Shown here one piece after another: positions 1 to 11,599 of a stretch of DNA of 64,000 nucleotides. The stretch is from Kingdonia uniflora (Eukaryota; Streptophyta; Magnoliopsida; Ranunculales; Circaeasteraceae), in contig JACGCM010001390.1 in NCBI GenBank assembly GCA_014058105.1, forward strand, positions 372,001 to 436,000, read 5' to 3'. Positions within the stretch are counted from its first letter, which is position 1. Every line of letters begins with the position of its first letter. A program made the translations under genes and the position numbers. The notes beneath the pieces are model-generated. The model was not told where the DNA came from. It searched no databases and saw only the letters and a program-made list of their open reading frames with translations.

Positions 1-2732
1 ATCGACACATAAAGCAAATGCTAGATCAATAACAAAAGTTGAGTCTCTAGTATCAGTATAATTAGATTTCAGAAACCTAATTGAAGAAATTGGCAGAAAT
101 AAAATTGGGTGCTTTAGGTACATGTGTGTGGATATATAAGGCTTGAGGGAGAACTGGTTTGCTTCTTATGGTGGTGAGGATGGTGGGTATTATGTTGTGA
201 GGGTTTTTGTGGTAGTAAGGTGAAGAGACTTCTAATATTTTCTGTTGTTTGCGTCATCGTCATCTGTGATGCCTCTTGCTATGCTACCAGTACCCTGTGA
301 TGTCGCAGTTCTTACACGACCATCTACAAAAAGCTAGCGTCTGACCCTAAAGATTGTCGCTAGGATCCTTGCTCTATCTTAGCTATCCTATCTTTCACCG
401 TCATGTCTATTCTAGGCCTCAAAAAAGAGCAACGTATCTATCATTCTAGGCTTCCATGCCATCTTGAATCTCTTCTTGCTATACCCCCTTTCTACGTCTA
501 TTTAGAAGAAGCTTTTACCTTGCTAAATCACTTTTTTTTAGCAGTGAGCTAGACTAGACAACAGGAGAATTGTTCTTTATTCTTGCTGCTTGAACTCCTG
601 CAGCACACTCCAAACTATAACTACTAAAGCCCTAGCTCAAAAACTCATAACCCTGACGATCTATATAGCGCCTCGGGCGACATTACAGCTCCAACTATTT
701 GGGTTATGAGTTAAAGAAAAAGTTTTTTGCTGGGCGAGTTCTGGGTATAGTTCGTTGAAAGGTTTCATAGTGGTCATGTCTTAACCACAAGTCATGATTT
801 GGCTAGAGAAAAGCCCTGCGGGAAAGAAAAGACTAGATAGTTGTTGAGGTCCTTACTTCATCCTATCTTGGCGCCTAGCTATGAAACCTAAGATTTGGCC
901 GCAGCTAAGGATCCTAACAACTCACCTTAGACCTTATCATAAACATTACAATTCACTATTTATCTACCTCGGGGTTTGCTTAGGCCATTACAGGAAACCT
1001 AGGGTTTTGTTTAGCTAGCAAAGTGCTCCTTAGACATGACTTGCCTAGGACGAGACTGGCAAAGAAATGCAAAAGCCAACGCCTTTACATTACCACTACC
1101 CGATCAACGCATACCAACGCTTTTCTTTTACATTACGACATTACCAACCGATAAAATAAAAGGGCTTTAAAATGATTTGTCTATAGATAAGAGAAGCACA
1201 CTTCATAATATACATTACGGTGATGATGCCTCCCTATTTTTTTTATCCCTTTCATTCGTTAAGACGAATACAAAGACCTACCAATGATTGGAGCAGAAAG
1301 GAGAACTAGAGGAACCATAGATCCTAGCTCTCACCCACTCCTAACAGAACGAAGATCTAAACTATTTTTAACTCCTATCAAAGACAGTAGTTTGGACACC
1401 CTTTTTGGTTGCGGAAAAGCGCTGGCTCTGTCCACCAATGTAGTTTAGAAAAAATAGTAGCTACAACCATTAAACTAGAATTGTTAGAGTGACAGGTAGC
1501 CAGATTGTAGTTTAGAAGCCATTAGAGCTATAATATAATGGACTTGCGTACGTTAAATATGAGTCAGGTGCTAAAATAAAGTAGCAAGTAGCTTTCTAAT
1601 CTACAGTAGTTTAGGATAGGTTATGTTATTTTCCATAAAATATACATTACGCTAAAGCTATGATAGACAATGGAGTGTGCTTCAAAGCTATTCTTTTGGT
1701 TCCATACTCACTGATTTAATCTTCAACAGTTACTTATGATTGCGATTCCGAAGAGTGGAGAACAAAAATTTGGGTTCTCTTTCTCGATGTCTTCTTTATT
1801 GGGTACTGAAATTTGTACCCTTCTCTTCAATCTAGCATCTCTAAACAATACAAAAATCACACAAATTTGGGTGAATTACTGAACAGAAATCGATCCAAAT
1901 TGGTGGAATATAATCACGGTTGGTTTTATTGCATGCAATTACGATTCCCCAATAGAAGAATTTTAGGAGACCTCAAGTCTTCAATGGTCTTAGGTTGTCA
2001 ACAATCTAAAAAAAAGAGGTAATTTTTTATATCAAGAATCAAACTTTATAGATGAATTATGGGAAATTATGAGATTCTGGGAGATTTGGATTAAAGGGAG
2101 TTGAGTTTAAGAGATTGGGGATTACCATGTATCAAGAAGAACAAAGGTTTATCGCTATCGTCGATTAAGCCTTCACGAGGGAGAATTCAATCCAATTGAG
2201 GACGTTGATGTGATTGTAGATGTCATCTTCGATGATTACAAAATTAATGTTCTTTAAATCTATGTTCGTTGGCTCGAATTCTTTCAAGAATCTTTTCAAA
2301 CCGAAGAGAGAGATGGGGATGGAGTTTTAGAGAAAGAATTATAACCAAGGATTTGCCTAAAAAGATTGCTAAGTAAATTAGGCTATTAAAGCAGAGAGGG
2401 AGGAGGGGATTATTTTTTCTTTAGGCTTGAAAAAATGCTCTGGCTCATAATCTCTAATCCCTTCAGTTTTGAACTCCCACGCGAAAACACACGAGTTGCG
2501 TAAAACTAATTAACGTCAATTTAGTAAAAAAAACAACTTTAATCTCATCATATATGCTTTTAAGTTGCTGAAAAAACTAACATGAAAGAGAAATGAAGTC
2601 ATTATTTAGGGAAATGACTTGCTAGAGTAAACTAATACGTTATCTCACGGGAATAAAACATAAAATTGGACTTACTATGTCATTTTTCGTATAAATGATG
2701 TTATTATAGTGACGTAAAAGGCTATATTTGTT
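1..2732. other. Unassigned left flank, no recognisable gene
   Basis: I see no transposon protein, RNA gene or convincing exon in this 2.7 kb. It is AT-rich, with short frames only; the longest plus-strand frame (1813-2022) resembles nothing I know. The stretch around 2040-2500 has the look of plant gene-proximal sequence, but no coding frame survives on either strand. It ends where the coiled-coil reading frame of element A begins, so it is probably the flank into which the truncated end of A was joined. Confidence 0.4.
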
Positions 2733-2746
2733 GTAGTGTCAACAAC

Positions 2747-4734
2747 GATTAAAAGGTGAGTTAAAGGAGTTGCAAGATGTAATATCACAACATGTTGAGC
2801 AAAAAATATCTTTAGCGGCGCGATTGTCAAAAGAAGTGACTGTTCGAATGAAGGTAGAAGCTGATGTGAGGGCTTTAGGTATATTGCAAAAGGAAACGTG
2901 TTAGCGGCTATAAGCGCATATGCAATTGAAGGAGCATCTGTATCCGTCGCGATCAAAAGTCACTACTCAAACAGAATATGAGCGTCGTATAGACAGTGCC
3001 ATTGATTTTTATTAAGGAGAACTGGCGAAGGTAGAGAACGAATTTAGGAAGTGGTAACGGACTGTGGGAAGGATTGTGATATGGGGAATGCCAAGGAATA
3101 TGTGGTTCACTAAAGATGAGGGGCAAATTATTGGTGAAAATCCCACTCCTAGGTCGAGGGAACTGTCATCAGAAGAGGATGAGGAGGAGGCCGAGAGTCT
3201 GATACCCCGATTACGGCGCGAACTATGCCAGGAGAATGTGGTGACCTTTACAGCTCTTATAGATGTTCAAGTAATGAGTAGAAAGATTTTGAGAGATAAA
3301 AGGCAGTCCTCGCTTATCTTGAAGAGGAAAAAATAGAGTATTCCGATTTATTACCGACCCTGTATCTATGAGATCCTTGTATACTATTTTGTTTTGATGA
3401 TAAATAAAATATGTTCCCTGTGATAATAAAGTAGAATGATATATCGATGTTACTCAGATATCATGTTCTTGATTTAAACTTGTTAACTGTGATATGTAAT
3501 CTGTCTATATAAGTAAAATATGATAAATTTAAACTGTAATAACAGGTAGAACTAGTAGTTGCCCAGAGTTAATGTGGCGCATTACGTGTCTAAAACAAAT
3601 AGTTAAATACTAAACTAAGTTCTTGTCAGGGGGAACTAAAAAGTGCTATTGAATTAGAAGAAAAAATGAAGGTTGAGATTTTAAAATAGCGAAGTACAGT
3701 AATTTGTATGACTGAGATGTTGCGAGAGACTGAGGCTGAGCAAGCCATCTAACTTAGGATGATAGAGGGATTAGAAGAAGTAATAAGGGAAAAGGGTGTT
3801 GAAGTTGTAGGTACCTCTGAACAAGTTAGTCAGCAAGGGGCTGAATTGACATCTGCTCGAACTCAGGTTATAGAACTGTTGGCAGTATTAGAGGAGGAAG
3901 GAAATATTGTGAAAGACCTGCAATTTCAAGTAAATATGCTAGAGGCGGAAATAGCTGATATGCGAGCTCGTGTTCATAATTATGAAGTATTGTGGTTAGT
4001 TGCTGATGTGATGATAAAAAAGATGGAAGGGGTTCGCAATCAATATAACTAAATTATTAATAAGACTTGGAGTAAGGTATATATGTTAGATCATACCGTT
4101 CAATCGCGAGAGCTAGATAACTTAGAGTATAAAGCGGAGAATGTGGCATTGCATGACGCAAATACCAAATTGGAGTCAAATCTGTTTAAGGCTGTGTTAA
4201 GTCTTGACGATAGTACTATAAATAGAAAGTACCATGAGGCTGAAGTGGAGGGGGCAATGTCTATGGTTTTCTATATGGATGAATTCATGACAGTGTTGGA
4301 ATCCCGGAATGCCGATGTTTGGAAAGAAAAAAAAATAAGCGGATAAGCGTTGTGCACATTTGGAAGCTATACTAAAGGATGCTCAAAGTAAACTTAGCGA
4401 GCTAATTCTGTCTAAACTGGTAAAAAGTGAGGCAGGTGATGTGTATAAGAGAGATATGATAGCAGTTATTTTGTTCTTTGAAGCGGAGTTCAATAGATTA
4501 GAAGCAGAAAGTAGAACTGTTTATGACAAGTTGGCTATACAAAGTGCACAGTGTGATATGAGGTTTGTTCGATCTGAGTATCTAGATTCCATGGTGCCAA
4601 GAATTAGAGCTCTTAAAGAGAGTATGATTAAGGAAGGCAAACAAATTATTGTGGGTAGGATGCCAGAATTTATGCATCATTGCCTGTATAAGGGTTGTTC
4701 AAGTAATGCCGACATTCCTCCAGGTGACAATTAA
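2747..4734 (+). pseudogene. Antisense coiled-coil gene of element A (3' half, decayed)
   Basis: Coding-like plus-strand frames run opposite to gag-pol. Pieces at 2747-2900, 3064-3336, 3759-4052, 4083-4346 and 4360-4734 are rich in Glu, Lys, Leu and Gln with heptad-like spacing, as in long coiled coils. A Ser-Ser-Glu-Glu-Asp acidic block lies near 3165-3190. The same protein is seen at 48666-50378 in element D (for example MWFTK followed later by SSEEDEEE and LRDKR). A probable intron lies between about 3340 and 3546, ending in AACAG. The gene ends with a TAA at 4732-4734. The N-terminal half is absent, cut off by the truncation of A. The function is unknown; it is a cargo gene of the retrotransposon rather than a host locus. 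Confidence 0.6.
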
Positions 4735-4972
4735 AGTAAAAGCTCTGGTGAAGAATAAGGCATAACGACTGTAATAAGTAGGTTTTATATACACTAAACG
4801 AATAGTAGATAGAGTATTTAAAGATAGGACTGTTGACAAAAGAATTATCTGTACTAACCTTATGATTAACCAACAATAATGTATGAGTTAGATATATGTT
4901 TTATAGAATGACTACAAAGGATTTCGTATAGTAGATGGTTGCTGAGGCAACAAACATGGAAGAACATAGAAG

Positions 4973-5238
4973 ATCGATTTGGTTGAGGCCATAAATGACT
5001 TGTAATGTGATATATGATCAGTTTGGCCGAAGCAACAAACAATCTATAATGTAATAGATGATCAGTGTGGCCAAAACAATAAAATGGGTTGTAGTATAAT
5101 AGATGATCAGTTTGGCCAAAGCAATAAACGATCTGTAATGTAATAGATGATCAGTTTGGCTAAAGTAACAAAATGATCTGTAGTATAATTGATGATCAGT
5201 TTGGCTAAAGTAACAAACAATCTGTAATCTATATATAA
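4973..5238. repeat. Tandem repeat, 44-45 bp unit, about 6 copies
   Basis: The anchor GATCAGTTTGGC recurs at 5016, 5060, 5105, 5149 and 5194, with a weaker copy at 4973. Each unit reads roughly GATCAG-TTTGGC-CAAAGCAACAAA followed by a GATCTGTAATGTAATA-like part. The array lies exactly between the end of the antisense gene (4734) and the end of pol (about 5510). Element D has the same family at 50520-50925. Such arrays in the 3' untranslated region are known for Tat-lineage elements. Confidence 0.9.
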
Positions 5239-5509
5239 AAGTACTTGTTGGATATATATTAAAAAAATACTATAATGTAGGGCAATCAAATACAAGTATT
5301 TCATTGGTGTAAGATTGACGTACAAAAAATGTTTTTGATAGAGTACTGTATGAAATAGTAGAAAGTACTCAGATGTATGGGGATCAAACATTAGTCTTTC
5401 ATTAATGTAAGATCGTCATACAAGATAGATTGATTTTAGAAAAGTATACTGTGATAGATTATTATCTTTGATACAACTTCAATCTCTTCGTGTTTTAAGG
5501 ATTAAGTAC
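5239..5509 (-). other. 3' untranslated region of element A, conserved with D
   Basis: No frame is convincing here. The stretch matches 50940-51135 of element D over most of its length, including the shared string GTAGAAAGTACTCAGATGTA. It is the untranslated spacer between the integrase stop and the tandem repeats. The overlapping minus-strand frame 5107-5391 reads through repeats and is not a gene. Confidence 0.6.
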
Positions 5510-7170
5510 TTGTTCTCCATATTCAGTGGTGAGATCGTAAGAACTAAGGCTACTTTTTCCAATAATGACAAAAGGACCTTCCCGATTTTTGGCCAGTTTC
5601 CTAGCATTGACTTCTTTTATGTGCTTGGGAACTTCTCGAAGGATGTGATCTTTGATTTTGAGTTCTCTATGAGGAACTTGCTTGTTATTGTCCCAAATTC
5701 ATGATTGTTCTGTCTCAAGTCTCCTCAATCCAATTCATGTTACATGCCAATTGGAATTCATTTTCCTCATCTGTCATGTTATGGTTGCGTAATAGGCGAT
5801 GATATTGAGTAGGGATGATTGCTTCAATACCGTATGCCTGGAGGAGGGGCGTGTATCTGGTTGATACCCAAGGTATTGTACGATATGCCCATAATACATG
5901 TGGTAATTTCTAGACCTAATTTCCCTTCTTTTATGTTAAGCACTTCTTGATTCCATCTACGATAGTATAATTAGTGATTTCAGCCTGTCCATTTCCTTCT
6001 GGGTAATATGGATTGGAGGGAGAGTGAATGAGGTTTTGTTGATGAAGAAACTCAGCGACTCTGGAACCAATAAATTGAGGTCTGTAGTCAATTCTGATGA
6101 GATGGGGACAGCCAAATTAAATGATAATATTTTCCCATATAAACTTGATGATTTCATCTTCTCGTGTGCGACATAGAGAGACTGCTTCCACCCACTTGGT
6201 GAAGTAATCCGTTACTACGAGGAGGTGCTTCCTTTTGCCTGGTACAGTGGGGAATTCTCCTTCAAGGTCGAGGGCCCATCTTTTAAAAGGCCAAACAACA
6301 TTGCTGGAATGGAGTTCCAAGGCTGGAGCTTAAATTTGGGGGCCGTATCATTGGCAGGCATCGCACTTGCTTTCAAGTTCGATGGCTTGAGCTTTTATTT
6401 TAGGCCAAAAGACTCCTTGAGTAAGTACTTAATTGGCCAGAGATTGTCCTGCTGCATAGGAACCACAAGTGCCTTCGTAAAGTTCATGTAGGAATTTTTG
6501 AGCCTATTTGTTCGATAAACATTCGAGGTACGGTCCCGTGACTAAAATTTCATAAAGGAGACCATTGTCCACGAGGTATCGTTTAGCATTATCAAATACG
6601 CGTCGTCATTCAGTAGGATCTTTAGGAAGTTCACTGTCACACTTATTATGAGGTCTGATATATGTAAAAAAAGGTCATCTCCAATCTTCTTCGTCCTCTT
6701 CAATGTTCCCAGTATTAATAGAATTTGAGCTTATGATGTTAATGCTGGGGTGGATAGTATTTCGATATTGTGAAATTGAGATCCTGTGCCGAGGACTCCT
6801 CCCAGATAGGCTAAGGAATAAAAATGTTTATTTTCTTCGCGTGGTAAATATTTAATAGTAATCCTCTTGATTCTGCGTATTCTGTCAGCTACTGCTACTG
6901 CGTAGTCAATTATCTTGCCGTTCTTCTAAATTTTTTTCGTGTAATGGTTCACAATGAGCAAAGTGTCCGTATACACAGATAACTCAGGAACTCCAATATC
7001 GAGAGCCATATCTCGACCATGAATCATTGCTTCATATTTAGCTTCATTTTTGGTAGATTTGAAATTGAGTATAATTACTTTTTTTCTCTTATCATTGGAA
7101 GGTACGATAAGTACGATTCCGATGCCTGATCTTGAAGGTCCTGAAGATCCATCAGTTAAAAAACACCATC
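5510..7170 (-). pseudogene. Element A pol, 3' part: archaeal-type RNase H and integrase
   Basis: The second RNase H starts near 7165 with a DGSSGPSRSG-like motif and contains the YEAMIHG and VYTDTLLIV blocks. The integrase follows, from about 6560. It has the zinc-binding start (LYEGTCG, then CDACQ), and all three catalytic acids are readable: Asp in WALDLEG, Asp in IRIDYRPQF (normally DNGPQF) and Glu in NGQAEITN. A C-terminal tail of the type KLAKNREGPF ends near 5520. Several stops and frameshifts break it. It is the terminal part of the gag-pol polyprotein and would integrate the cDNA in an active element. Confidence 0.85.
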
Positions 7171-7174
7171 TTTT

Positions 7175-9240
7175 TTGAGTTATCCAGTCTGACTTTTCTT
7201 TGAACTGTTCCTCATTAGTATCTGTACTGTTTTCTTCCCAATTAGGATCTTCTACTGGGAAGTCAGCAAGAAAATTTGCTAATACTTGACCCTTTTCAGA
7301 ATGTCGGGGTTCAAAACGGATGTCATGTTTGCCAAGAGTGACCGACCATTGTTATACTCGCCTGGAATTTTCTTATTTGGATAAGATCTTTTACAAAAAG
7401 TAATTTGTCATTACTCGAATTGAGTGGGATTGAAGATATAGTTTTAATATTTGTGACATGTATACGAGAGCTAAAAGCAGTTTCTCGATCTTAGTATACC
7501 GGGTTTCTGCTGGAGTGAGAGTTTTGCTGATGAAGAAGACAGATTTCTCCATCTTCTCATCAAGACGAATGGGAACAAAACTTAATGATTCATTAGTAAC
7601 TATAAGATATATGGTGAGTTCTTCCCCTTCGGTAGGTGTGCTCATCACTAATGGGGTACCCAAGTAACATTGAGCTCTTGAAATGCCTTTTTACACTCTC
7701 CTGTCCATTCGATCTCAGGATCCTTCTTTAACATCTTTTTTTTGTTCCTTTACGTAATAGGTTGAATAACCATCGACATCAGTCTGAAGACTTTGAGTCA
7801 AAGTGATTTATTACAATAATCTTTCCTACTAACTTTTGTACATCTTTTTTTGTATTTAGAGAAGGCATAAACAATAGTGCACGAATACGGTCTGGATCAG
7901 CTTCTATACCTCGCTTACTGATCAAATATCCTAAGAATTTTCCTGACTGGACCCCAAACTGGCATTTGTTAGGGTTAGCTCTCATCTTGTAGAAATGGAG
8001 AATGTCGAAAGTAGTGTGCAAATCTGTAATATGATTCTCCTTCTTTAAGCTTTTATACAACATATCATCAATGTAGACTTCCATCATTTTTCAAAGGCGA
8101 TCTTTGAACATCTGTGTCATCAATCGTTGATAAATGTCTTCAACATTCTTAAGACCGAATGGCATATCCTTATAGCAGTATAGGCCATATTCTGCAATGA
8201 AAGTTGTTTTCTCTTGATTATTAGGTAGTAGAGGTATTTGATTATACCAGGAAGCGGAATCCATCATGGACAGGAGTTTATGTCATGGAGTAGAATCGAG
8301 CAGATGGCTTATAATAGTAAGTGGAAAACAATCCTTTGAAGTATGCTTGCTGAGATCCGTAAAATCCGCGAATACTCAGATCTTACCGCTCTTCTTTGGC
8401 ACTGCTACAATATTCGAGATCCATTCTGGATAATTGGCTTTTCGGATAAAACCAATTTCAATGAGCTTATCAATTTTTCTATTAACTTCTTCACGGAGTC
8501 ATGGTGCTAGAGTCCTCTGCTTCTATTTAATAGCTTTAGCTTTATCTTTCAAATTGAGCTTGTGGTAGGCCAGATTGGGATCGATGCCTGGTATTTCGTG
8601 CAAAGTCTAACCGAAGACATCATTGTTGTCTTTAAGGAACTAGATAAGAGTATCTCATTCTACTGTGGGCAGAAGGGTGCCAATATATGTTCATTACTTG
8701 TCCCCACTAATTTTGATGTATTCTGTGGTTTCTATACTTGATATCTGGTTTTCTGTAAAGTTTACTGTAAAGTTTTCTATAATATTCCATGTTCCTTTTT
8801 GTAATTACTATGCGAGCTATGGTTGTGAGGGCTCCGATTCACTGGCAACAGAGTTTTTGCATGCTTGAGCTATCTTCTAGCTTCTTTTGATTTTGTAAAT
8901 ACCGCCCTCCCATTCAAATCGTAGTGCCAAATGATAGGTCGATTGAATAACTCGTATGTTATGTAACCAACGACGTCCCATGAAACCCAAATAACAGGAT
9001 TTTGTATTGATTATATAAAGGACAATGTTAACTATTGTCGGTCCTGCCGTAATAGAAAATATTATCTTTCTTACACGTTCTTCTCTAGAACCATTGAACC
9101 CACAGATGTTAATGTCGCTGGGCCACACCTTATTGGCCAGTCCCATCTAATCAATCATGATTTAAATAAGTAGTTCGATAGTACTACCAGTATCTAGCAT
9201 CATCGTGTGAAGGACTACGTTTCTCATTTTTAACATGATC
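7175..9240 (-). pseudogene. Element A pol, 5' part: protease, reverse transcriptase, RNase H
   Basis: The retropepsin active site LDTGS is at 9183-9194, followed by the WLHN-type flap region (frame 8877-9146). Reverse transcriptase runs from about 8600 to 7780, with the D-x-x-S-W-Y-N-Q block (normally SGYNQ) and the catalytic YIDDM near 8065. The thumb has KCQFGVQSGKFLGYLIS. RNase H follows (7391-7663), with the LTPAETRYTKIEK motif. Stops occur in every domain, and the frame shifts at least twice. The product would have been the enzyme core of the Tat-type polyprotein. Confidence 0.85.
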
Positions 9241-9401
9241 ACCAAAGTATCATGGTGAGGATAATTGACATGACGAACATCACTGTCGTCGAAAGAAATT
9301 CCTGTTCATTGAGAGCTGGATTCGGGAAGTAAATGAGCTTTTTTATTTGTCATGGACATGTCATGATATTGGCCGATACGTCGTCTTTTACTTATGTTCG
9401 A

Positions 9402-10993
9402 TTAGTTGACGATCTGAGTCACAATAAAGTGGTTGTGGGATATATGGTATAAATGCTTCTCCCCTGCCGGTTCTTCAATTTGTATGGCTTGTGTAGGAAG
9501 TTTGTAATTCCCATTCTTGTAACTCTCAACATCTGTAATGTATTCATGCATTTGTCCATTTGCAAAGATATATTCTAACAATCGTTGTAAGGCAAAATAG
9601 TATTCAGTCTCATGATATCTGACCTTGTGGTGAATGCAGTATGGTTTGTTCTCAATGGGTTTGAGATACTGTACATTGCGAAAAAGCCTATCCTTATAAA
9701 GTATAAGATAAATGCTGGCTATGGTTATATTCATCTTGGGAAGACATCGTTTTGGCAAGTTACTGCCCTTTCGAGGTCATTCGACATTTTTTTTTGTCCG
9801 TTTCTTGTCTCCTCCTTGATCAACAACACAGTTAAAATCTTGACTTATTGATTAATCTTGAACTATCAATGTTAACTTCTGAGTTTTCTGCCTGTCAGAC
9901 ACCATTCTTTCAAGGTCAATATATCCGTTAACTTTTTTGATCATGTCCTCCAAAGTTGTCAGCTTATTTAGGACGAGGTACTCCTTCGCCCTTCCATCGA
10001 CGAGTAAAGCATTGGTAAAAGCTAAAATAGTAATCTTTTGGTTGAGCAGATCAACTTTTTGAGCTAACTCCAAAAACTTTTTAGTGAATGTCTTGAGCTT
10101 CTCTCTTTGTATTTTCTTAAGGCTAAAAAGAGAGTATAGATTCTCCTCTTTGTCTTTGGTGTACGTGTAATTCTTGACGAAGAGTTCTCATAATTGTTCG
10201 AAAGTTGTGATGGATCCTTCGGGTAGTGTATGGAACCATCGTAGGGGTTTGCCTAATATGCTGGTAGGAATGAGCCGGCATAGAATATGGTTGGACGTAG
10301 AATATAGGCCTAAAGCATCCTGGAACTCTTGAACGTGTTCCACTGGATCAATTCGCTTGTACTTTTGGATCTTCGGAGTGTAGAATCCGGTAGGGACCTC
10401 GCCATCCAATAGCTCCTGTGCAATCAGGCTTTTCTATAATCTGTTGTATATTCCTTTAGTCTAAGTTTGAGCTTTGAGTTGTTCTTTGATCTGCTTTCAA
10501 CATGTTCTTGAGTCACATATTATCGAGTTGTAGTCGTTGGGCATGTGATGCGCCCTTCTCCAGGATTGTGGCTGCCACTCCCTTTACTTAGACATTCTTT
10601 TGCTAGAACTCGAACTCTTCGAGGTTGAATTTTAGTCTGTCCGACTCCTACAAGGCCGCCATCTACTTCTTGGTGGACCTCCTGGATCGGGATGAGCTCC
10701 ATTTCCTGTTGGTGATGGTTAGATCGAAGTGCACCTCCTAAGTGATTGCCTTTCGGAGGAGGTCCTATTTTTTCATGAACAGAGATTCATGAGCCTTCAA
10801 GTTGTACGGCTTTATTCTTTTGGGTGGCAATCTGCTGACCATATAAAACCTTCAGTGCATCCTGTAAACTTGCTAGCTGTTACTCCAGAGTGGCACGTCT
10901 TTCTGTTTTAAAATTTAAAGTGGCCCACAGATCTGCTAGTGCAATATTTTATTTTGTTGGACCGATCGGCGTGACCTAACCTGGAGGTATCAT
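9402..10993 (-). pseudogene. Element A gag
   Basis: The probable start is an ATG at 10991-10993 (MIPPG), matching the gag start of element D (MALPDQ) at 56538. An N-terminal coiled-coil part is followed by the retrotransposon gag core at 10188-10409 (contains LRWFHTLPEGSITTFEQL) and a linker with ANGYIDLERM-like sequence near 9852-10073. The C-terminal part, 9402-9758, has the KPYCIHHKVRYHETE motif that replaces a classic zinc knuckle in this lineage. In-frame stops appear from codon 6 onward. Gag would form the virus-like particle. Confidence 0.8.
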
Positions 10994-11044
10994 TCTGAGA
11001 AAAGATAATCAACAGTTTTTGAAATAATAGGTTTGAGAATTCGA

Positions 11045-11062
11045 TTCCCACAGACGGCACCA
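11045..11062 (-). promoter_or_regulatory. Primer-binding site of element A
   Basis: The minus strand reads TGGTGCCGTCTGTGGGAA two bases inside the LTR end. The equivalent sites in B, C and D vary around TGGCRCCGTCTGTGGGAA. The TGGCGCC core fits the complement of a tRNA 3' end (...GGCGCCA). First-strand cDNA synthesis would start here. Confidence 0.75.
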
Positions 11063-11064
11063 AA

Positions 11065-11581
11065 TATAATAGCCTAATTCCAGGATTTAAACTTCGCTTT
11101 TACACCATATGTAAATAGAACACTAATAATAACTAGCACAAAATTTTAGCATGGAAAATCTTTGAATAGGTTAAAAACCACGACCTGTCTTGAGAATTTT
11201 AGAAAAAGAGAGATGTCATTGAGAATCCTAGCTATTATAAGAGGTTATGTATAAACTTCCTTGATCGGGTAAAAAGTCTTCCTTCATCTTCAATTATGTG
11301 GTCCTATTTATAGGTCTTATAATATGACCGCTTGACGACCATTAAGATTCTTGATGACGGATGTTACAAAATATATGTTGGATACTCTTTGACCAGATTG
11401 TGTAACAGATTGATCCTGCTTGCCTTGTAACGGCTATATTGATGATGATGTGCCTGTTGACTCGAATTGTAGATGTAGAGGTTGAATATTGAATACTGGA
11501 TACATCTTTAATAGTGCTTCGTGTATGTTGAAGAGTTCGAGGATGTAACATGAGTCTGAGATACGAAATAAGCTATTATAG
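11065..11581 (-). repeat. Element A 5' LTR (517 bp)
   Basis: This matches the ancestral part of the D LTRs over its whole length. On the minus strand it ends ...GGCTATTATA just before the primer-binding site, so the last two bases are TA rather than CA, as in D. The outer end reads TATTATA on the plus strand (TGTAAT... expected on the minus strand, here decayed). A minus-strand TATAAATA box lies at 11305-11312. The partner 3' LTR is missing. Confidence 0.8.
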
Positions 11582-11599
11582 TAGTGTCCAACTGGGACC

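Larger units (their letters stand above)
2738..11581 (-). mobile_element. Element A: truncated Tat-type Ty3/gypsy LTR retrotransposon
   Basis: On the minus strand the order is 5' LTR (11065-11581), primer-binding site, gag, protease, reverse transcriptase, RNase H, archaeal-type RNase H and integrase. Next come a tandem-repeat tract and, on the opposite strand, a coiled-coil gene. The second RNase H before integrase is the mark of the Tat lineage of plant Ty3/gypsy elements. The 3' LTR and the 5' half of the antisense gene are missing: the left end stops abruptly near 2738-2747. It is closely related to element D in LTR, tandem repeats, 3' region and antisense gene. All frames carry stops, so it is inactive. 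Confidence 0.85.

Noticed and set aside
980..992. TTAGGCCATTACA, identical to the end of the B LTR
   Set aside because: No LTR similarity upstream and no primer-binding site downstream; a chance match of 13 bases.
2380..2394. AAATTAGGCTATTA, similar to the D/A LTR end in the plus orientation
   Set aside because: The flanks show no LTR sequence and no priming site, so it is not the missing LTR of A.
4910..5240. CRISPR-like array of spaced repeats
   Set aside because: Units are direct tandem copies without unique spacers, in a plant retrotransposon 3' region.
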